A DNA stretch of 64,000 nucleotides from Oxalobacter aliiformigenes (GCF_027116575.1 NZ_CP098252.1:1612001-1676000), one strand, 5' to 3'; shown: positions 1-9,536, counted from the first letter of the stretch. Notes: generated by a model from the letters alone, not told the origin. Numbers and translations: made by a program.

Positions 1-460
1 TGTGTTTGCGCCCGCCCGTTTCATAAAAACGTTCCGCCCTGAAAAAGGCAAGTGCCTCTTCCATCACGAAAAAAGCCGGCAAGGTTGCCTGAAGGCGTTT
101 ACCCTTGCATGAGCGTGTAAATCGTTTGGCTTCCTCAACCAACAGACGACCGATCTGCCTGCGCCGGTAATCGCGTCTGACATACAGTCTGTCCAGAATC
201 GCATAAGGTTCTTCACGTATCTGTACCGGCATCTGGAAAACCGTACAAAATCCGAAAGGATGTCCTTTCGGAGACCTTGCCACAAAAACAGCGTAATCCG
301 GCATATCCAGAAATTCCGGAAGTTTTTCCCTGATTTTCTGATCATCCGGAACAAAACCGGCCATACCGGACTGTGAAGCGACATCTTCCAGAAACTCGCA
401 TGTCAATACCACCAGATCACGCAAGTCACTACTATCCGCTTTGTTGACGACGACATTCAT
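1..460 (-). CDS. GNAT-family N-acetyltransferase, 3' end outside window
   Basis: Predicted GCN5-related N-acetyltransferase, which would pass an acetyl group from acetyl-CoA to an unidentified amine in the cytoplasm. From the ATG at 460 the minus strand is open for 153 codons and runs off the left edge, so the C-terminus is missing. A basic acetyl-CoA-binding stretch (RRQIGRLL type) lies near residue 98 and is followed by EEAKRF and a beta strand, as in the GNAT fold. The start overlaps the stop of the upstream lipoprotein gene (TAATG), implying translational coupling. The substrate cannot be told from sequence. Confidence 0.75.
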   Translation of the reverse strand, partial: MNVVVNKADSSDLRDLVVLTCEFLEDVASQSGMAGFVPDDQKIREKLPEFLDMPDYAVFVARSPKGHPFGFCTVFQMPVQIREEPYAILDRLYVRRDYRRRQIGRLLVEEAKRFTRSCKGKRLQATLPAFFVMEEALAFFRAERFYETGGRKH

Positions 461-915
461 TATTTCCAGTTACACCCGCCGCTGTACGCTACCTGGGTTT
501 CAAAAGGCTTTGCCGTTGCAATCCGCACACCATTATCCTTGCGCTTTACATAGGCCAGATGGCGCTCCTTGTCTTCGGCAATCATGTATTCCATACCGGG
601 TTGTAAATCGGCCTTGATTTTGTAACAGCGCAAATCTTCCGGCATGACGATGTGTCCTCCCTGGATATTCATCGCACCGATCACATGCTTTCCTGCCGTT
701 ACGACAAATACCACATTGTCGTAAGGATTGGGAGTATCCGACAAATCGAGATGTTTGCCATCCAGTCCCCGGAAAAACAGCGAACCTTCCTGAAGAATGG
801 CCGTTTTTGACGGTTCATGCAATGGCGCCCCGTTGACGGCGATCTGTCTCGGCTTCGAACAGGCCGCCAGAAGAAAAAACGACAGTAAAATGATACCCTT
901 GGAGAAACGACGCAT
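460..915 (-). CDS. Small predicted lipoprotein
   Basis: A 151-residue protein with a short basic N-terminus, a hydrophobic core and a lipobox ending in LAAC, giving lipid-modified Cys19; it is therefore expected to be anchored to the inner or outer membrane, facing the periplasm. The mature part is mostly beta-prone and hydrophilic, with one further cysteine pair candidate (Cys near residue 97 and Cys148). I do not recognise a family. It lies between dedA (10 bp upstream) and the acetyltransferase (overlapping), all on the minus strand, so the three genes are probably co-transcribed. Confidence 0.7.
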   Translation of the reverse strand: MRRFSKGIILLSFFLLAACSKPRQIAVNGAPLHEPSKTAILQEGSLFFRGLDGKHLDLSDTPNPYDNVVFVVTAGKHVIGAMNIQGGHIVMPEDLRCYKIKADLQPGMEYMIAEDKERHLAYVKRKDNGVRIATAKPFETQVAYSGGCNWK

Positions 916-925
916 ACTTCATCCA

Positions 926-1573
926 TCAGTTAGAACGCAAAGCTCTCTGGAAAAGCTTCCAGAGACCGCCAAGAATAACCGGAACAACTGCTGCACAGAC
1001 ACCGAGCAGCACGATCGTATTCAGATGGTTCCGAATAACGGGAATATTGCCAAAGAAATACCCCCCCAGAACCAGTCCCACCACCCAGACAATTGCACCG
1101 GCAACATTGTAAAGCTGGAATTTTAACAGATGCATTTCCGTCACACCGGCCACAAATGGAGCGAATGTACGTACCAGAGGGACAAAACGGCACATAGTGA
1201 TGGTTTTACCGCCATGTTTTTCAAAAAAGACATGAGTATAATGCAGGGCTTTCTTGTCGATCCACCGGTAATCCCTGGTGAAAACAGCCCTCCCGATTTT
1301 CCGCCCGATAAAATAATTCAGATTATCCCCGGTAACCGCGGCGATAATCAGCAGAATGATCAGCAATTCAAGATGCATCGCACCGGTCGCACAAAACGCA
1401 CCGGCAATGAACAAAAGAGAATCCCCCGGAAGAAAGGGAGCCACAACCAGACCAGTCTCACAGAAAATGATAGCGAACAGAACGACATATACCCACGTTC
1501 CATATTGGGAAATAATCGTACCCAAAGCCTTATCGACATGCAGAATCACGCCGAGCAATTGCATGAAATCCAT
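926..1573 (-). CDS. DedA family membrane protein
   Basis: Inner-membrane protein of the DedA/VTT family, whose members act in lipid (for example undecaprenyl phosphate or phosphatidylethanolamine) translocation and membrane homeostasis. The 215 residues contain the family landmarks: an acidic residue in a membrane segment (Glu39), a re-entrant FLPGD motif at 47-51, and RFVPLVRTFAPFVAG at about 129-143 with the two key arginines. Length matches the family. It is the first gene of a minus-strand group with the lipoprotein and acetyltransferase, divergent from mutL. Which lipid it moves is not visible. Confidence 0.9.
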   Translation of the reverse strand: MDFMQLLGVILHVDKALGTIISQYGTWVYVVLFAIIFCETGLVVAPFLPGDSLLFIAGAFCATGAMHLELLIILLIIAAVTGDNLNYFIGRKIGRAVFTRDYRWIDKKALHYTHVFFEKHGGKTITMCRFVPLVRTFAPFVAGVTEMHLLKFQLYNVAGAIVWVVGLVLGGYFFGNIPVIRNHLNTIVLLGVCAAVVPVILGGLWKLFQRALRSN

Positions 1574-1785
1574 AATCGGATAAAAATAAAAGAAAAAGAC
1601 AGATTGAAGTATAGAAGAAAATCGAGAGAAAAACGGGAAATTTACCGCCAGTTGCAGTCTTTTTTAACTTGTGGACTTGAAAATCACCGCTATATTATCA
1701 TCTCTCAAACCGGTATGCCCTGATATGAAGATCGCATAATCTTGTCGCAAATCCATTCTGCGGGAAGATGGACAATACTCCACGA

Positions 1786-1791
1786 TATAAT
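1786..1791 (+). promoter_or_regulatory. Possible -10 box of mutL promoter
   Basis: A perfect TATAAT ends 9 bases before the mutL ATG at 1800, which would put the transcription start at or within 2-3 bases of the start codon. No convincing -35 box is found at 16-18 bases upstream, and no Shine-Dalgarno sequence precedes the ATG. If real, mutL would be read from a leaderless or nearly leaderless message. Confidence 0.35.
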
Positions 1792-1799
1792 ACTGCGTT

Positions 1800-3680
1800 A
1801 TGGAAACGGAAATCAGACAAGTCCCTCCTTTAAAAAAAGGTATCATCCGGCTGTTGCCCGATACGCTCATTTCCCAGATTGCGGCAGGTGAAGTTGTCGA
1901 ACGCCCCTCAGCCGTCGTCAAGGAATTGCTGGAAAATGCTGTCGATGCCGGCGCGACACAGATCGATATCCGGCTCGAAAACGGAGGAATCAGGCGAATC
2001 GCCATCAGTGACAACGGTTGCGGCATTCCGCCGGAACAGCTTCAGCTGGCCCTGACCCGCCACGCCACGTCCAAAATCACCTCACTGGACGATCTTGAAA
2101 ACGTCGCCACACTGGGATTCAGGGGAGAGGCACTTGCCTCCATCGCTTCCGTCGCCGATTTGACTCTTCAGTCCAGAACGGCAGAACAACCCCATGCATG
2201 GCAAATCAGGGGAAACGATCCCTCCAGAATCCTGACCCCTTCTTCAGGTACACAGGGAACACGGGTAGAAGTCAACGAACTGTATGCCAATACACCGGCA
2301 CGACGGAAATTTCTGAAATCGGAACAAACCGAATATGGTCATTGCGCCGAAATTGTTCGCCGGATCGCCCTTGCCCAGCCCGGTATCCGCTTCACGCTTA
2401 CGCACAATGGAAAAATAACCGCCCAATACAATGCCAACAATCTGCCCCAACGCTGCAACCAGATTCTGGGAGAAACGCTTTCGCAATCCCAGTTGCCGGT
2501 TGACTTGACGGTTGGCGAAGGCAAGGACAAACTGTCTCTGAACGGCTTTATCGGCCTTCCGACCGCATCAAGAACCCGTGGCGACATGCAGTATTTTTAT
2601 GTCAACGGCCGTTTCGTTCGGGACAGACTATTGACCCATGCCGTTCGCGCTGCCTATGAAGACGTATTGCACGGCAACCGTTTTCCTGTCTATATCCTGT
2701 ATCTGACACTGGATCCATCCCGGGTGGATGTCAACGTCCACCCGGCAAAAATCGAAGTCCGCTTTCGCGACAGCCGTGCCATCCACCATTTCATTTACCA
2801 GTCGATCAGTCGCATACTGGCCCGGACAATGGAACCCGGCCCGGACACGGAAGAACAGTTTTCATCCTCGCTTATCCAGTCACCACCAGATCAGGGAGCG
2901 GTTTCATGGAGAAACACTCCTCCCCCGACCCGTTTCAGGATTGAACAGAAAACAGAATCATACGGCACTCTTTTCAAGAAAGCATTACACCAGACGGACA
3001 CGGCAGTCTCTTTCAATCCACCCAAAACGGAAACACCATCAGAGCCGGGATTCCAGTCCGTACAGGGCGACTTCCCTGCTCCGGAAGGGGCAGAAGAATT
3101 TCCGTTGGGTTTCGCACTCGCACAACTGCATGACATTTATATTCTGGCTCAAAACAGGCAAGGCCTCGTACTCGTCGACATGCATGCCGCACACGAACGC
3201 ATTGTGTACGAAAAACTCAAAAACGCTCTCAACGAAAAAAACCTCGAAACCCAGGCACTGCTCATTCCGATCACACTGAAAATCAGCGAAGTTGAAGCCG
3301 GCACCGTTACCGAAAACAGGGAAACACTGCTGGAACTGGGATTTGATGTATCGCCCCTGTCTCCCGAAACCATCGCGATCCGGACTGTACCGACCCTTTT
3401 GAAACAGGCCGATATCCCGACAGTCATGCACAATATTCTTCGTGATCTGCATGAATACGGAACCTCCCGGGTCGCCCGGGAAAAAAGAAACGAACTGCTG
3501 GCAACCGTCGCTTGTCACAATGCCGTCCGTGCCAACCGTGTCCTGACGATTCCGGAAATGAACGCCCTCCTCCGCCAGATGGAAACCACAGAGCGTGCAG
3601 ACCAGTGCAATCACGGCAGACCGACCTGGACCCAACTGGCCCTTTCCGATCTTGACGCGCTTTTCATGCGGGGGCAGTAA
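1800..3680 (+). CDS. mutL: DNA mismatch repair protein MutL (endonuclease type)
   Basis: Mismatch-repair ATPase that links MutS recognition to downstream processing. The N-terminal GHKL ATPase domain shows ELLENAVDAGA, DNGCGI, ATSKI and GFRGEALASI. The C-terminal domain carries DMHAAHERIVYE (from Asp460), ACHNAVRANR and CNHGRPT, the metal-binding nuclease motifs of MutL proteins in bacteria lacking MutH. It is thus predicted to nick DNA itself, as known for the Neisseria protein. The 626-residue length is typical. ATG 1800 is the only reasonable start; there is no ribosome-binding site before it. Confidence 0.97.
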   Translation: METEIRQVPPLKKGIIRLLPDTLISQIAAGEVVERPSAVVKELLENAVDAGATQIDIRLENGGIRRIAISDNGCGIPPEQLQLALTRHATSKITSLDDLENVATLGFRGEALASIASVADLTLQSRTAEQPHAWQIRGNDPSRILTPSSGTQGTRVEVNELYANTPARRKFLKSEQTEYGHCAEIVRRIALAQPGIRFTLTHNGKITAQYNANNLPQRCNQILGETLSQSQLPVDLTVGEGKDKLSLNGFIGLPTASRTRGDMQYFYVNGRFVRDRLLTHAVRAAYEDVLHGNRFPVYILYLTLDPSRVDVNVHPAKIEVRFRDSRAIHHFIYQSISRILARTMEPGPDTEEQFSSSLIQSPPDQGAVSWRNTPPPTRFRIEQKTESYGTLFKKALHQTDTAVSFNPPKTETPSEPGFQSVQGDFPAPEGAEEFPLGFALAQLHDIYILAQNRQGLVLVDMHAAHERIVYEKLKNALNEKNLETQALLIPITLKISEVEAGTVTENRETLLELGFDVSPLSPETIAIRTVPTLLKQADIPTVMHNILRDLHEYGTSRVAREKRNELLATVACHNAVRANRVLTIPEMNALLRQMETTERADQCNHGRPTWTQLALSDLDALFMRGQ

Positions 3681-4068
3681 ACACGAATACAACGGAAAAC
3701 CGTCTTCTGCACCCCATGCCCCCCGGATAACAAAACAGATCTGTCTTGTCATCCATTCCATCTGGCGAAAAGACTTTCCTGTATCCGATACATTTCTCTA
3801 CAGGAAAATACCGGTACATTTACTCTTTGACTCACGAGCGGAAATCATGGCACCCAAACTGAACCCAGCGATACTCCAAATATTTTCCGGATCAAACAAC
3901 CCATACCCTATACACTTCGAATCAACGACATGGAACTTCACGAAGCAGGTCATTTGAAAATAAACGCTACAATATCCAAACTGGATAATAAAACCGGCAA
4001 ATGAAATAATCACACAACGGATGAAGTAACTGTTCTCAAAAAACGTGAAAAAATCAAGGAGCTGAAAA
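3681..4068. other. Intergenic gap without a supported gene
   Basis: The 388 bases between mutL and the small exported protein hold no reading frame with coding character. I see no clear terminator. The only marked feature is a strong ribosome-binding site (AAGGAG, 4056-4061) belonging to the next gene. Confidence 0.6.
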
Positions 4069-4533
4069 ATGAAAATCAGGATTGTCACCGCAGCAATCGC
4101 GAGTCTTTTGACATGTTGTCCAGCCCTGGCGGGCGACTATGCCACGGCATTGGGTGAATGCCTGTACAAAAACACGACATCTGCAGACAAAACCACTCTG
4201 ACACAATGGGCGTTTGTCACACTGGGCAAAAGCAGCGCCACAAAATCCATTGCAAGCATTCCGGCGGCGAAAACCCAGGAAATCGACCAGAAAACAAAGA
4301 ATCTGCTCATGAAACTGGCCACATCATCATGCAGCAAGGAAGCCGTTCAGGTAGCTTTGCATGAACCGACTACCGGCCTGCAGGATGCCGTAACCGCCAT
4401 GAGTACAGAAATGATACGCGAGCAGATCCGGACACAGGCAAAAAACGTCCTCTCCAATTCCCTGTTGACTTCAGGTAACGGCCTTCAATCCGGTTCAGGA
4501 AGCAATCTTATAAAAAATCTTCTAAAAAAATAA
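4069..4533 (+). CDS. Small exported protein of unknown function
   Basis: A 154-residue protein beginning with a clear Sec signal peptide (basic start, hydrophobic core, cleavage expected after CPALA at residue 21). The mature part is largely helical, has two cysteines (31 and one near 105) that could form a disulfide, and ends in a Gly/Ser/Asn-rich tail with KNLLKK. AAGGAG lies 7 bases before the ATG. It stands alone between mutL and miaA. I do not recognise the family; a periplasmic location is the only firm prediction. Confidence 0.7.
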   Translation: MKIRIVTAAIASLLTCCPALAGDYATALGECLYKNTTSADKTTLTQWAFVTLGKSSATKSIASIPAAKTQEIDQKTKNLLMKLATSSCSKEAVQVALHEPTTGLQDAVTAMSTEMIREQIRTQAKNVLSNSLLTSGNGLQSGSGSNLIKNLLKK

Positions 4534-4774
4534 AAAAGAGCACATCCCTTCCGGATTGATCCCATTGCATTTACATCATGGGCAGATTCAGGCGAATGAT
4601 ATTGTTTTCCGGGAAACGGCATTCATCCTGTGTCGCTAGGAATATCCTGCGTATTTCCTGACATGTTCAAATACCGGAAAATACCTGGCAAGCCGGATAT
4701 TTTCCGACATTCCATTTGCCTGACCGAAAATCGGAAACATTCCAAAAAACCGCCAAAACAATCAATACACCCAC

Positions 4775-5737
4775 ATGAAGGAAACAAAACAACCTGTTAT
4801 AGCCATCATGGGCCCGACTGCATCGGGAAAAACGGCCGCCGCACTTGAAATCGCCCGTCATATCCCGTCTGAAATCATGTCCGTCGATTCAGCCCTTGTA
4901 TACCGTGACATGGATATCGGAACGGCCAAACCATCCAAAGAAGAGCGTGCGGCCGTCCCTCATCACCTCATCGACATCATCGATCCGTCAGAAGTCTATT
5001 CCGCAGCACGGTTTCGTGACGATGCCCTGCAACTGATTGCCGACATCCACAAACGGGGAAAACTGCCCCTGCTCGTCGGCGGGACCATGCTTTATTTCAA
5101 CGCGCTGACCAGTGGTCTGGATATGCTTCCCCCCGCCAATCCGGCCATCAGAACCCGACTGGATCAAGAAGCCGCCCGAACAGGATGGCCGGCCCTGCAT
5201 GCCAGACTGGCAGAACTGGATCCGGAAACAGCCGGTAAATTGAAACCGAATGATTCCCAACGTATCCAGAGAGCGCTTGAGGTCATCGAATTGACCGGAA
5301 AACCCTTATCCGCCCTGCAATCCGGAAAAAAACAGGACAACCTTCCTTTCCATCTGATTCCCATCGCACTGGAACCGTCTGACCGGAGCCAGTTACACAA
5401 ACGAATAGCACAACGGTTCGACCAGATGCTTGAAAACGACAGACTGATAGAAGAAGTCAGACAACTGCGCAACCGTGGAGACCTTCACCTCGGGATACCT
5501 TCCATGCGTTGTGTCGGCTATCGCCAGACTTGGCAATATCTTGATGGAGAATTTGACCGCAACACTTTGCGCGAAAAAGGTATTGCAGCGACCCGGCAAC
5601 TCGCCAAACGGCAATTGACCTGGCTGCGCGCCATGCCGGAACGGATAGTGATCGACTGTCTCTCCCCTGACGCAATTCACCAGATCATGAACCATATCGG
5701 TAAACTGAACATTCCAGGCTCTGTGATGACTGGCTGA
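4775..5737 (+). CDS. miaA: tRNA dimethylallyltransferase MiaA
   Basis: Transfers a dimethylallyl group from DMAPP to N6 of A37 in tRNAs reading UNN codons, the first step towards ms2i6A. The 320 residues start with the P-loop GPTASGKT (13-20), followed by [18 protein letters not shown], which holds the catalytic Asp, and the IQRALEV and MRCVGYRQ motifs that grip the anticodon loop. Length and order match the family. Two tRNA genes follow; the Phe tRNA among them is a substrate of this enzyme. Confidence 0.96.
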   Translation: MKETKQPVIAIMGPTASGKTAAALEIARHIPSEIMSVDSALVYRDMDIGTAKPSKEERAAVPHHLIDIIDPSEVYSAARFRDDALQLIADIHKRGKLPLLVGGTMLYFNALTSGLDMLPPANPAIRTRLDQEAARTGWPALHARLAELDPETAGKLKPNDSQRIQRALEVIELTGKPLSALQSGKKQDNLPFHLIPIALEPSDRSQLHKRIAQRFDQMLENDRLIEEVRQLRNRGDLHLGIPSMRCVGYRQTWQYLDGEFDRNTLREKGIAATRQLAKRQLTWLRAMPERIVIDCLSPDAIHQIMNHIGKLNIPGSVMTG

Positions 5738-5931
5738 AAACAGGCCTTTTCAAACCGGTCGAAACGGGATTCTTGCATGATTGCCTGAGTGACTTGTTCA
5801 ACCAGTTGATTTTTCTTATATTTCTGGATTCAACATCCTTGCATTACAGAGTTTCTTTAAAACAATACTCATATTCACCAGTTTCCGGAAAAAGGCCATT
5901 CACAATCTTGCGACACTCTCTGAAAATCAGC

Positions 5932-5960
5932 TTGACAAGTTACGATAAACCCTTCAGAAT
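5932..5960 (+). promoter_or_regulatory. Sigma70 promoter of tRNA-Met
   Basis: TTGACA (5932-5937), a 17-base spacer and CAGAAT (5955-5960) place the start of transcription about 6 bases before the mature tRNA 5' end. The -35 box is a perfect consensus. Confidence 0.7.
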
Positions 5961-5972
5961 AGCGATCTTCCT

Positions 5973-6049
5973 GGTGATATAGCTCAGCCGGTTAGAGCAC
6001 AGCACTCATAATGCTGGGGTCGGTGGTTCAAGTCCACCTATCACCACCA
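5973..6049 (+). tRNA. tRNA-Met (CAT), elongator type
   Basis: A full cloverleaf can be drawn: acceptor GGTGATA/TATCACC, D stem GCTC/GAGC, anticodon stem CAGCA/TGCTG with loop CTCATAA (anticodon CAT at 6007-6009), T stem GGTGG/CCACC, and encoded ACCA at 6046-6049. The loop and variable arm look like elongator tRNA-Met. A lysidine-modified tRNA-Ile with CAT is the alternative and cannot be fully excluded by eye. Confidence 0.9.
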
Positions 6050-6072
6050 AAATCAAATCGCTATAATGGTTT

Positions 6073-6100
6073 TTGAATTATTAAAAAAGCCTGTTATAAT
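6073..6100 (+). promoter_or_regulatory. Sigma70 promoter of tRNA-Phe
   Basis: TTGAAT (6073-6078), a 16-base spacer and a perfect TATAAT (6095-6100) end 9 bases before the tRNA. It gives tRNA-Phe its own promoter even though tRNA-Met lies just upstream. Confidence 0.65.
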
Positions 6101-6109
6101 ATCAAGATT

Positions 6110-6185
<76 letters not shown>

Positions 6186-6190
6186 AAATA

Positions 6191-6222
6191 AAAAAAAAGA
6201 CAATCCTGATTGTCTTTTTTTT
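6191..6222 (+). terminator. Rho-independent terminator after tRNA-Phe
   Basis: Stem GACAAT/ATTGTC (6199-6204 with 6209-6214) around a CCTG loop, flanked by an A run before and an eight-T run after (6215-6222). The A/T flanks extend the stem, so it could act in both directions. Confidence 0.85.
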
Positions 6223-6510
6223 ATACTCTTTTATCGAAGAATCAACCTACTCATGTGAGCCCGTGTTTTTGCCGATAAGCAACATAGGTTCATACTTGCT
6301 CAATCGTTTGCCTACTACTTCATGGGCACATTATCTATAAAACATAGCAACATATGTATTACTTGATATTTATTTAGAGGAACAATCGACAATTTATTCT
6401 AATGAATTGAAATCAAATAATACATATGTCAACACGTATCATGTAACATGATATAACCGTTAGCTCAATTTAATGATACTTATTGTGAAATCGTTACATA
6501 GAAATACTTT
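6223..6510. other. AT-rich gap at the start of the glycan locus
   Basis: This stretch has no coding frame of note. Base composition falls sharply here compared with the miaA side. I see no transposase remnant and no copy of the tRNA-Phe 3' end that would mark an attachment site. Confidence 0.5.
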
Positions 6511-7422
6511 ATGATTAATAAAAATAATCTATTTTTTATTATTTATACTCCAGTTTACAATGAAAACATTGGTGGCATTATTGTACTCCATAAACTATGT
6601 GCTATATTAAACAAAATGGGTATTTCAGCAAAATTATGGCATAACAATAATCCAGTCAAAATTTGCTCATTCAGTACATTAAAAAATAGAATTCGTTACA
6701 AAATCAAGTCTTTTTTTAACCATCAAAAATATAAATCTCCTTATAAACTTGATGTAGCCTCACCAAAAGAACTTAAAAATGCTATCGTTATTTACCCTGA
6801 AATCACTGATGGAAATCCTCTTGAGGCAAAAAAAGTTGTACGATGGTTATTATATACACCAGGTGCATTTACCGGAAAAATCAACTATGGAAATAATGAA
6901 CTTTTTTTCTACTATAATCATCAGTTTGTCAACAAAAATTTTAAGTTCAAAGTATCAGGACAACTTACTGTTACTGAAAATATGAGAGATATCTACAAAC
7001 AAGTAAATTTCGCTCCACGAAAAGGCACATGCTATATGGTAAGAAAAGGAAATAAGAGAAATCTTAATTATCATCCCAAAGATGCTCTTCAAGTCGATGG
7101 ATATTCACACCGAGAACTTGCCGATATCTTCAACAAGTATGAATATTTCATTTCATATGATCTTCATACGATGTACTCAAACTATGCAGCAATGTGCGGA
7201 TGCAAGTCTATTGTTGTTCCAGAATCAGGTAAATCACCCCAAGAAATATTGAATGAACAGAACTATAGACCTGGAGTAGCATATGGACGAGAAGATATCA
7301 GTAGAGCTCTCGCTACACGACATCTTCTCTTTGAAAATGATGAACAAAGGGAAATAAAAGAACAAAAGTATGTAAAAGAATTTATTGAAATATGCTACAC
7401 TCGTTTTTATAATAAAAAATAA
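6511..7422 (+). CDS. Putative glycosyltransferase-like protein
   Basis: A 303-residue cytoplasmic protein rich in Lys, Asn, Ile and Tyr codons ending in A or T. The N-terminus (IIYTPVYNENIGGIIVLHKLCAIL) resembles the first Rossmann unit of GT-B glycosyltransferases, and the segment LADIFNKYEYFISYDLHTMYSNYAAMCGC near residues 208-235 resembles their C-terminal donor-binding region. No clean catalytic motif is visible, so the function is inferred from these hints and from its place at the edge of a glycan locus. It stands alone, with about 460 bases of AT-rich DNA after it, and its base use suggests acquisition by transfer. Confidence 0.5.
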   Translation: MINKNNLFFIIYTPVYNENIGGIIVLHKLCAILNKMGISAKLWHNNNPVKICSFSTLKNRIRYKIKSFFNHQKYKSPYKLDVASPKELKNAIVIYPEITDGNPLEAKKVVRWLLYTPGAFTGKINYGNNELFFYYNHQFVNKNFKFKVSGQLTVTENMRDIYKQVNFAPRKGTCYMVRKGNKRNLNYHPKDALQVDGYSHRELADIFNKYEYFISYDLHTMYSNYAAMCGCKSIVVPESGKSPQEILNEQNYRPGVAYGREDISRALATRHLLFENDEQREIKEQKYVKEFIEICYTRFYNKK

Positions 7423-7881
7423 TACAATATAAGCATTTTCTCTATAAAATCATTGAAAATTTTATCTAGATTTTTATATCATTTTAATAACAATCTAAAA
7501 TTACCAAACAATATTATTAATAAAATTCCTCTTTACAATCAACACTACCCACAATAGTAATCCCTGAATTCAAATAAAAATAAAATTGTCAATTTTATGC
7601 AATATAAATAATCACCTTCAATTAATATCCATAACGATATTTTTCGGCACACTTAAAAATACACTTATTACTTATTCGACACTCAATTTAATATTAAAAA
7701 CCCATAACCTTCAAATTCAAACCAACAATAACCCATCAATCAAGCATAATATACTTAAATCTTTTTTTCCAATCTGATTTTTGATATATTTTTCATCGAC
7801 CACACATCAAAAATCTTCCCAAATATAATCCCCTTAAAAATAAATATATTCCAAGTAGTTTGCTGTTTCCAGTACAATTTG
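7423..7881. other. AT-rich gap without supported gene
   Basis: These 459 bases between convergent genes are strongly AT-rich and contain only short frames of low-complexity codons. No inverted repeat with a T run stands out, and no transposase fragment is recognisable. It may be the eroded remains of a former gene. Confidence 0.5.
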
Positions 7882-9192
7882 CTACCTATTACAAATTTTA
7901 TTATAAAGCCAATCACGAAATGAAATATTTCTTATTTTTTTCTCTGATTCTAACAACAAATTTTTAGTGGTTTGTACCTCTTCCTTCATTTCCTTTTCAA
8001 GGATATACAATGGTTTGACAGGTACAGCAATATCTCTTGCTATTGCAAAAATTACACTTTCATCTCCATGTACAGTACTATGGGAAAAATAAAAACGGTA
8101 CCCTAAATCAAGACTATTAATGAATTCAGGCAATTCATAAAAATCAATCAATTTGTGATATACACAAATAGCTAACGTAGGACGGAATTTTCTGATTGTA
8201 CTTTCTGCTCCTCTTAAAGCCATCATTTCCGCGCCTTCAATATCCATTTTTATATAATCTACTTTTTCCAGACCTAAATTATCAACGGTCTGATCAATCG
8301 ATGTAGAAAAACAATGCCAAGAATTCGAAGAAGAAACCGTTTCTTCTAATGACTTACCGGCAAAATCATCAACAAACACCTGAGTTGCCGGTCCAGTTCC
8401 TTCAATTGACATTTTTATATCAGGTTTTGTCCATACAGGCCTAGGTACTAACGTAATATTTGGACTAAGATGAGGATTTAAACGCATATTTTCTTTAAAT
8501 ACTACTAAATTTTCTGGCAAGAATTCAAAAGAAATAACACGTCCGGTTTCACCTGATCTGCTTGCAAAATAAAGTGATGTTCCCCCAAAACATGCGCCAC
8601 AATCAAGAACGACATCGCCATTTTGAGGTGTATAAACATTCCATCTACCTCGAAATTCATATTGCGAATAAATAAATTCGTTAAATATGCCAAACCCATC
8701 AGAAAATAATTCTACATCATATCCAAATTGTCGGAGATTAATCTTTCTTAAATTAGTTATTTTTTCAGAAAATGACTCACCCTCTGCCTCCAATCCAGAC
8801 AAAATCTTCATTGCTTCCCAAAAAGCCTCCGTATCCAAAGGCATTTTTACATATCTCCATCCAATTGCACGATATGCTAAAACAGTTAATAACAATAATT
8901 TAGAATCTATATCTGCCATATTGCTATAAAGCCATTGCCAATGTTTTCCTCCAGGTTTGCAAAATTCCTTAGCGTGCTCAATTAAATCACTTACGGAATT
9001 CGAATCTATTCCATAGGGCTCAGGAGACATGTTAAAAGAAAGCCGAAGATACTTCTGGAGCTTTATATTAACAGCACAATACTTCACTACAGCAAGAAAA
9101 TCATTATAAAAATCATCAGATACTTTATTTAGCGCATCGCTTGCAATTGGAATGGCTTCAAAAGCACGACGAGAATTTCTAATATAAAACAT
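7882..9192 (-). CDS. FkbM-family methyltransferase with N-terminal extension
   Basis: Predicted SAM-dependent O-methyltransferase, likely modifying a sugar of the surface glycan. The C-terminal FkbM domain shows the SAM-binding loop VVLDCGACFGGTSLYF near residues 195-210 and the family motif IKMDIEGAE near 314-322. The first 150 or so residues precede this domain and match nothing I know; FkbM enzymes are usually 230-300 residues, so this is an extended form (436 residues). ATG 9192 is preferred over a GTG three bases upstream. It is the last gene of the minus-strand group beginning with the DegT aminotransferase. Confidence 0.8.
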   Translation of the reverse strand: MFYIRNSRRAFEAIPIASDALNKVSDDFYNDFLAVVKYCAVNIKLQKYLRLSFNMSPEPYGIDSNSVSDLIEHAKEFCKPGGKHWQWLYSNMADIDSKLLLLTVLAYRAIGWRYVKMPLDTEAFWEAMKILSGLEAEGESFSEKITNLRKINLRQFGYDVELFSDGFGIFNEFIYSQYEFRGRWNVYTPQNGDVVLDCGACFGGTSLYFASRSGETGRVISFEFLPENLVVFKENMRLNPHLSPNITLVPRPVWTKPDIKMSIEGTGPATQVFVDDFAGKSLEETVSSSNSWHCFSTSIDQTVDNLGLEKVDYIKMDIEGAEMMALRGAESTIRKFRPTLAICVYHKLIDFYELPEFINSLDLGYRFYFSHSTVHGDESVIFAIARDIAVPVKPLYILEKEMKEEVQTTKNLLLESEKKIRNISFRDWLYNKICNR

Positions 9193-9279
9193 CACTATAT
9201 CCTAAAAATATGAATTTATTAATTCTACAAGTCCTATCTCCAGAATTTATCCAGAAAGTAAAAAATTTTGATAGACTTC

Positions 9280-9536
9280 TTACAAAATATCATAATCATC
9301 GTTACAAAATCGTTTCAATGCAGTCAGGTAACGTTCCCGACTATACAATCTATTTTGCATATCTACATAATGATCGATACATCTTTTTCTCAATTCCCCA
9401 TCTTCCTCGAATCTATTTATTTCCTCCACAATCCCTTTGCTCATCTCATCATAAGAGCTAAAAATATTATTTGTATTGAAATTTTCTGTTTCCGGAAAAA
9501 ATTCCTGGTTATATACAGCAAAAGCTATCCCCCCCC
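9280..9536 (-). pseudogene. Frameshifted 3' end of the duplicated glycosyltransferase
   Basis: This stretch continues module 2 of the glycosyltransferase in the next frame: it repeats IAFAVYNQEFFPE through KRFCNDDYD of module 1 and ends DYDIL with a TAA at 9280-9282. It is separated from the main frame by one extra G in a G tract (C8 on the plus strand at 9529-9536, against C7 in module 1). Removing one G would join it to the main frame and give a protein of about 767 residues. Confidence 0.8.

Noticed and set aside
64..384. A 106-codon minus-strand frame
   Set aside because: It is a shadow of the acetyltransferase frame, which has clear GNAT motifs over the same bases.
3039..3761. A 240-codon minus-strand frame over the end of mutL
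   Set aside because: It is antisense to the conserved MutL nuclease motifs, with no independent homology.
3798..4088. A 96-codon minus-strand frame in the gap after mutL
   Set aside because: It overlaps the ribosome-binding site and start of the exported protein, is low in complexity and matches nothing.
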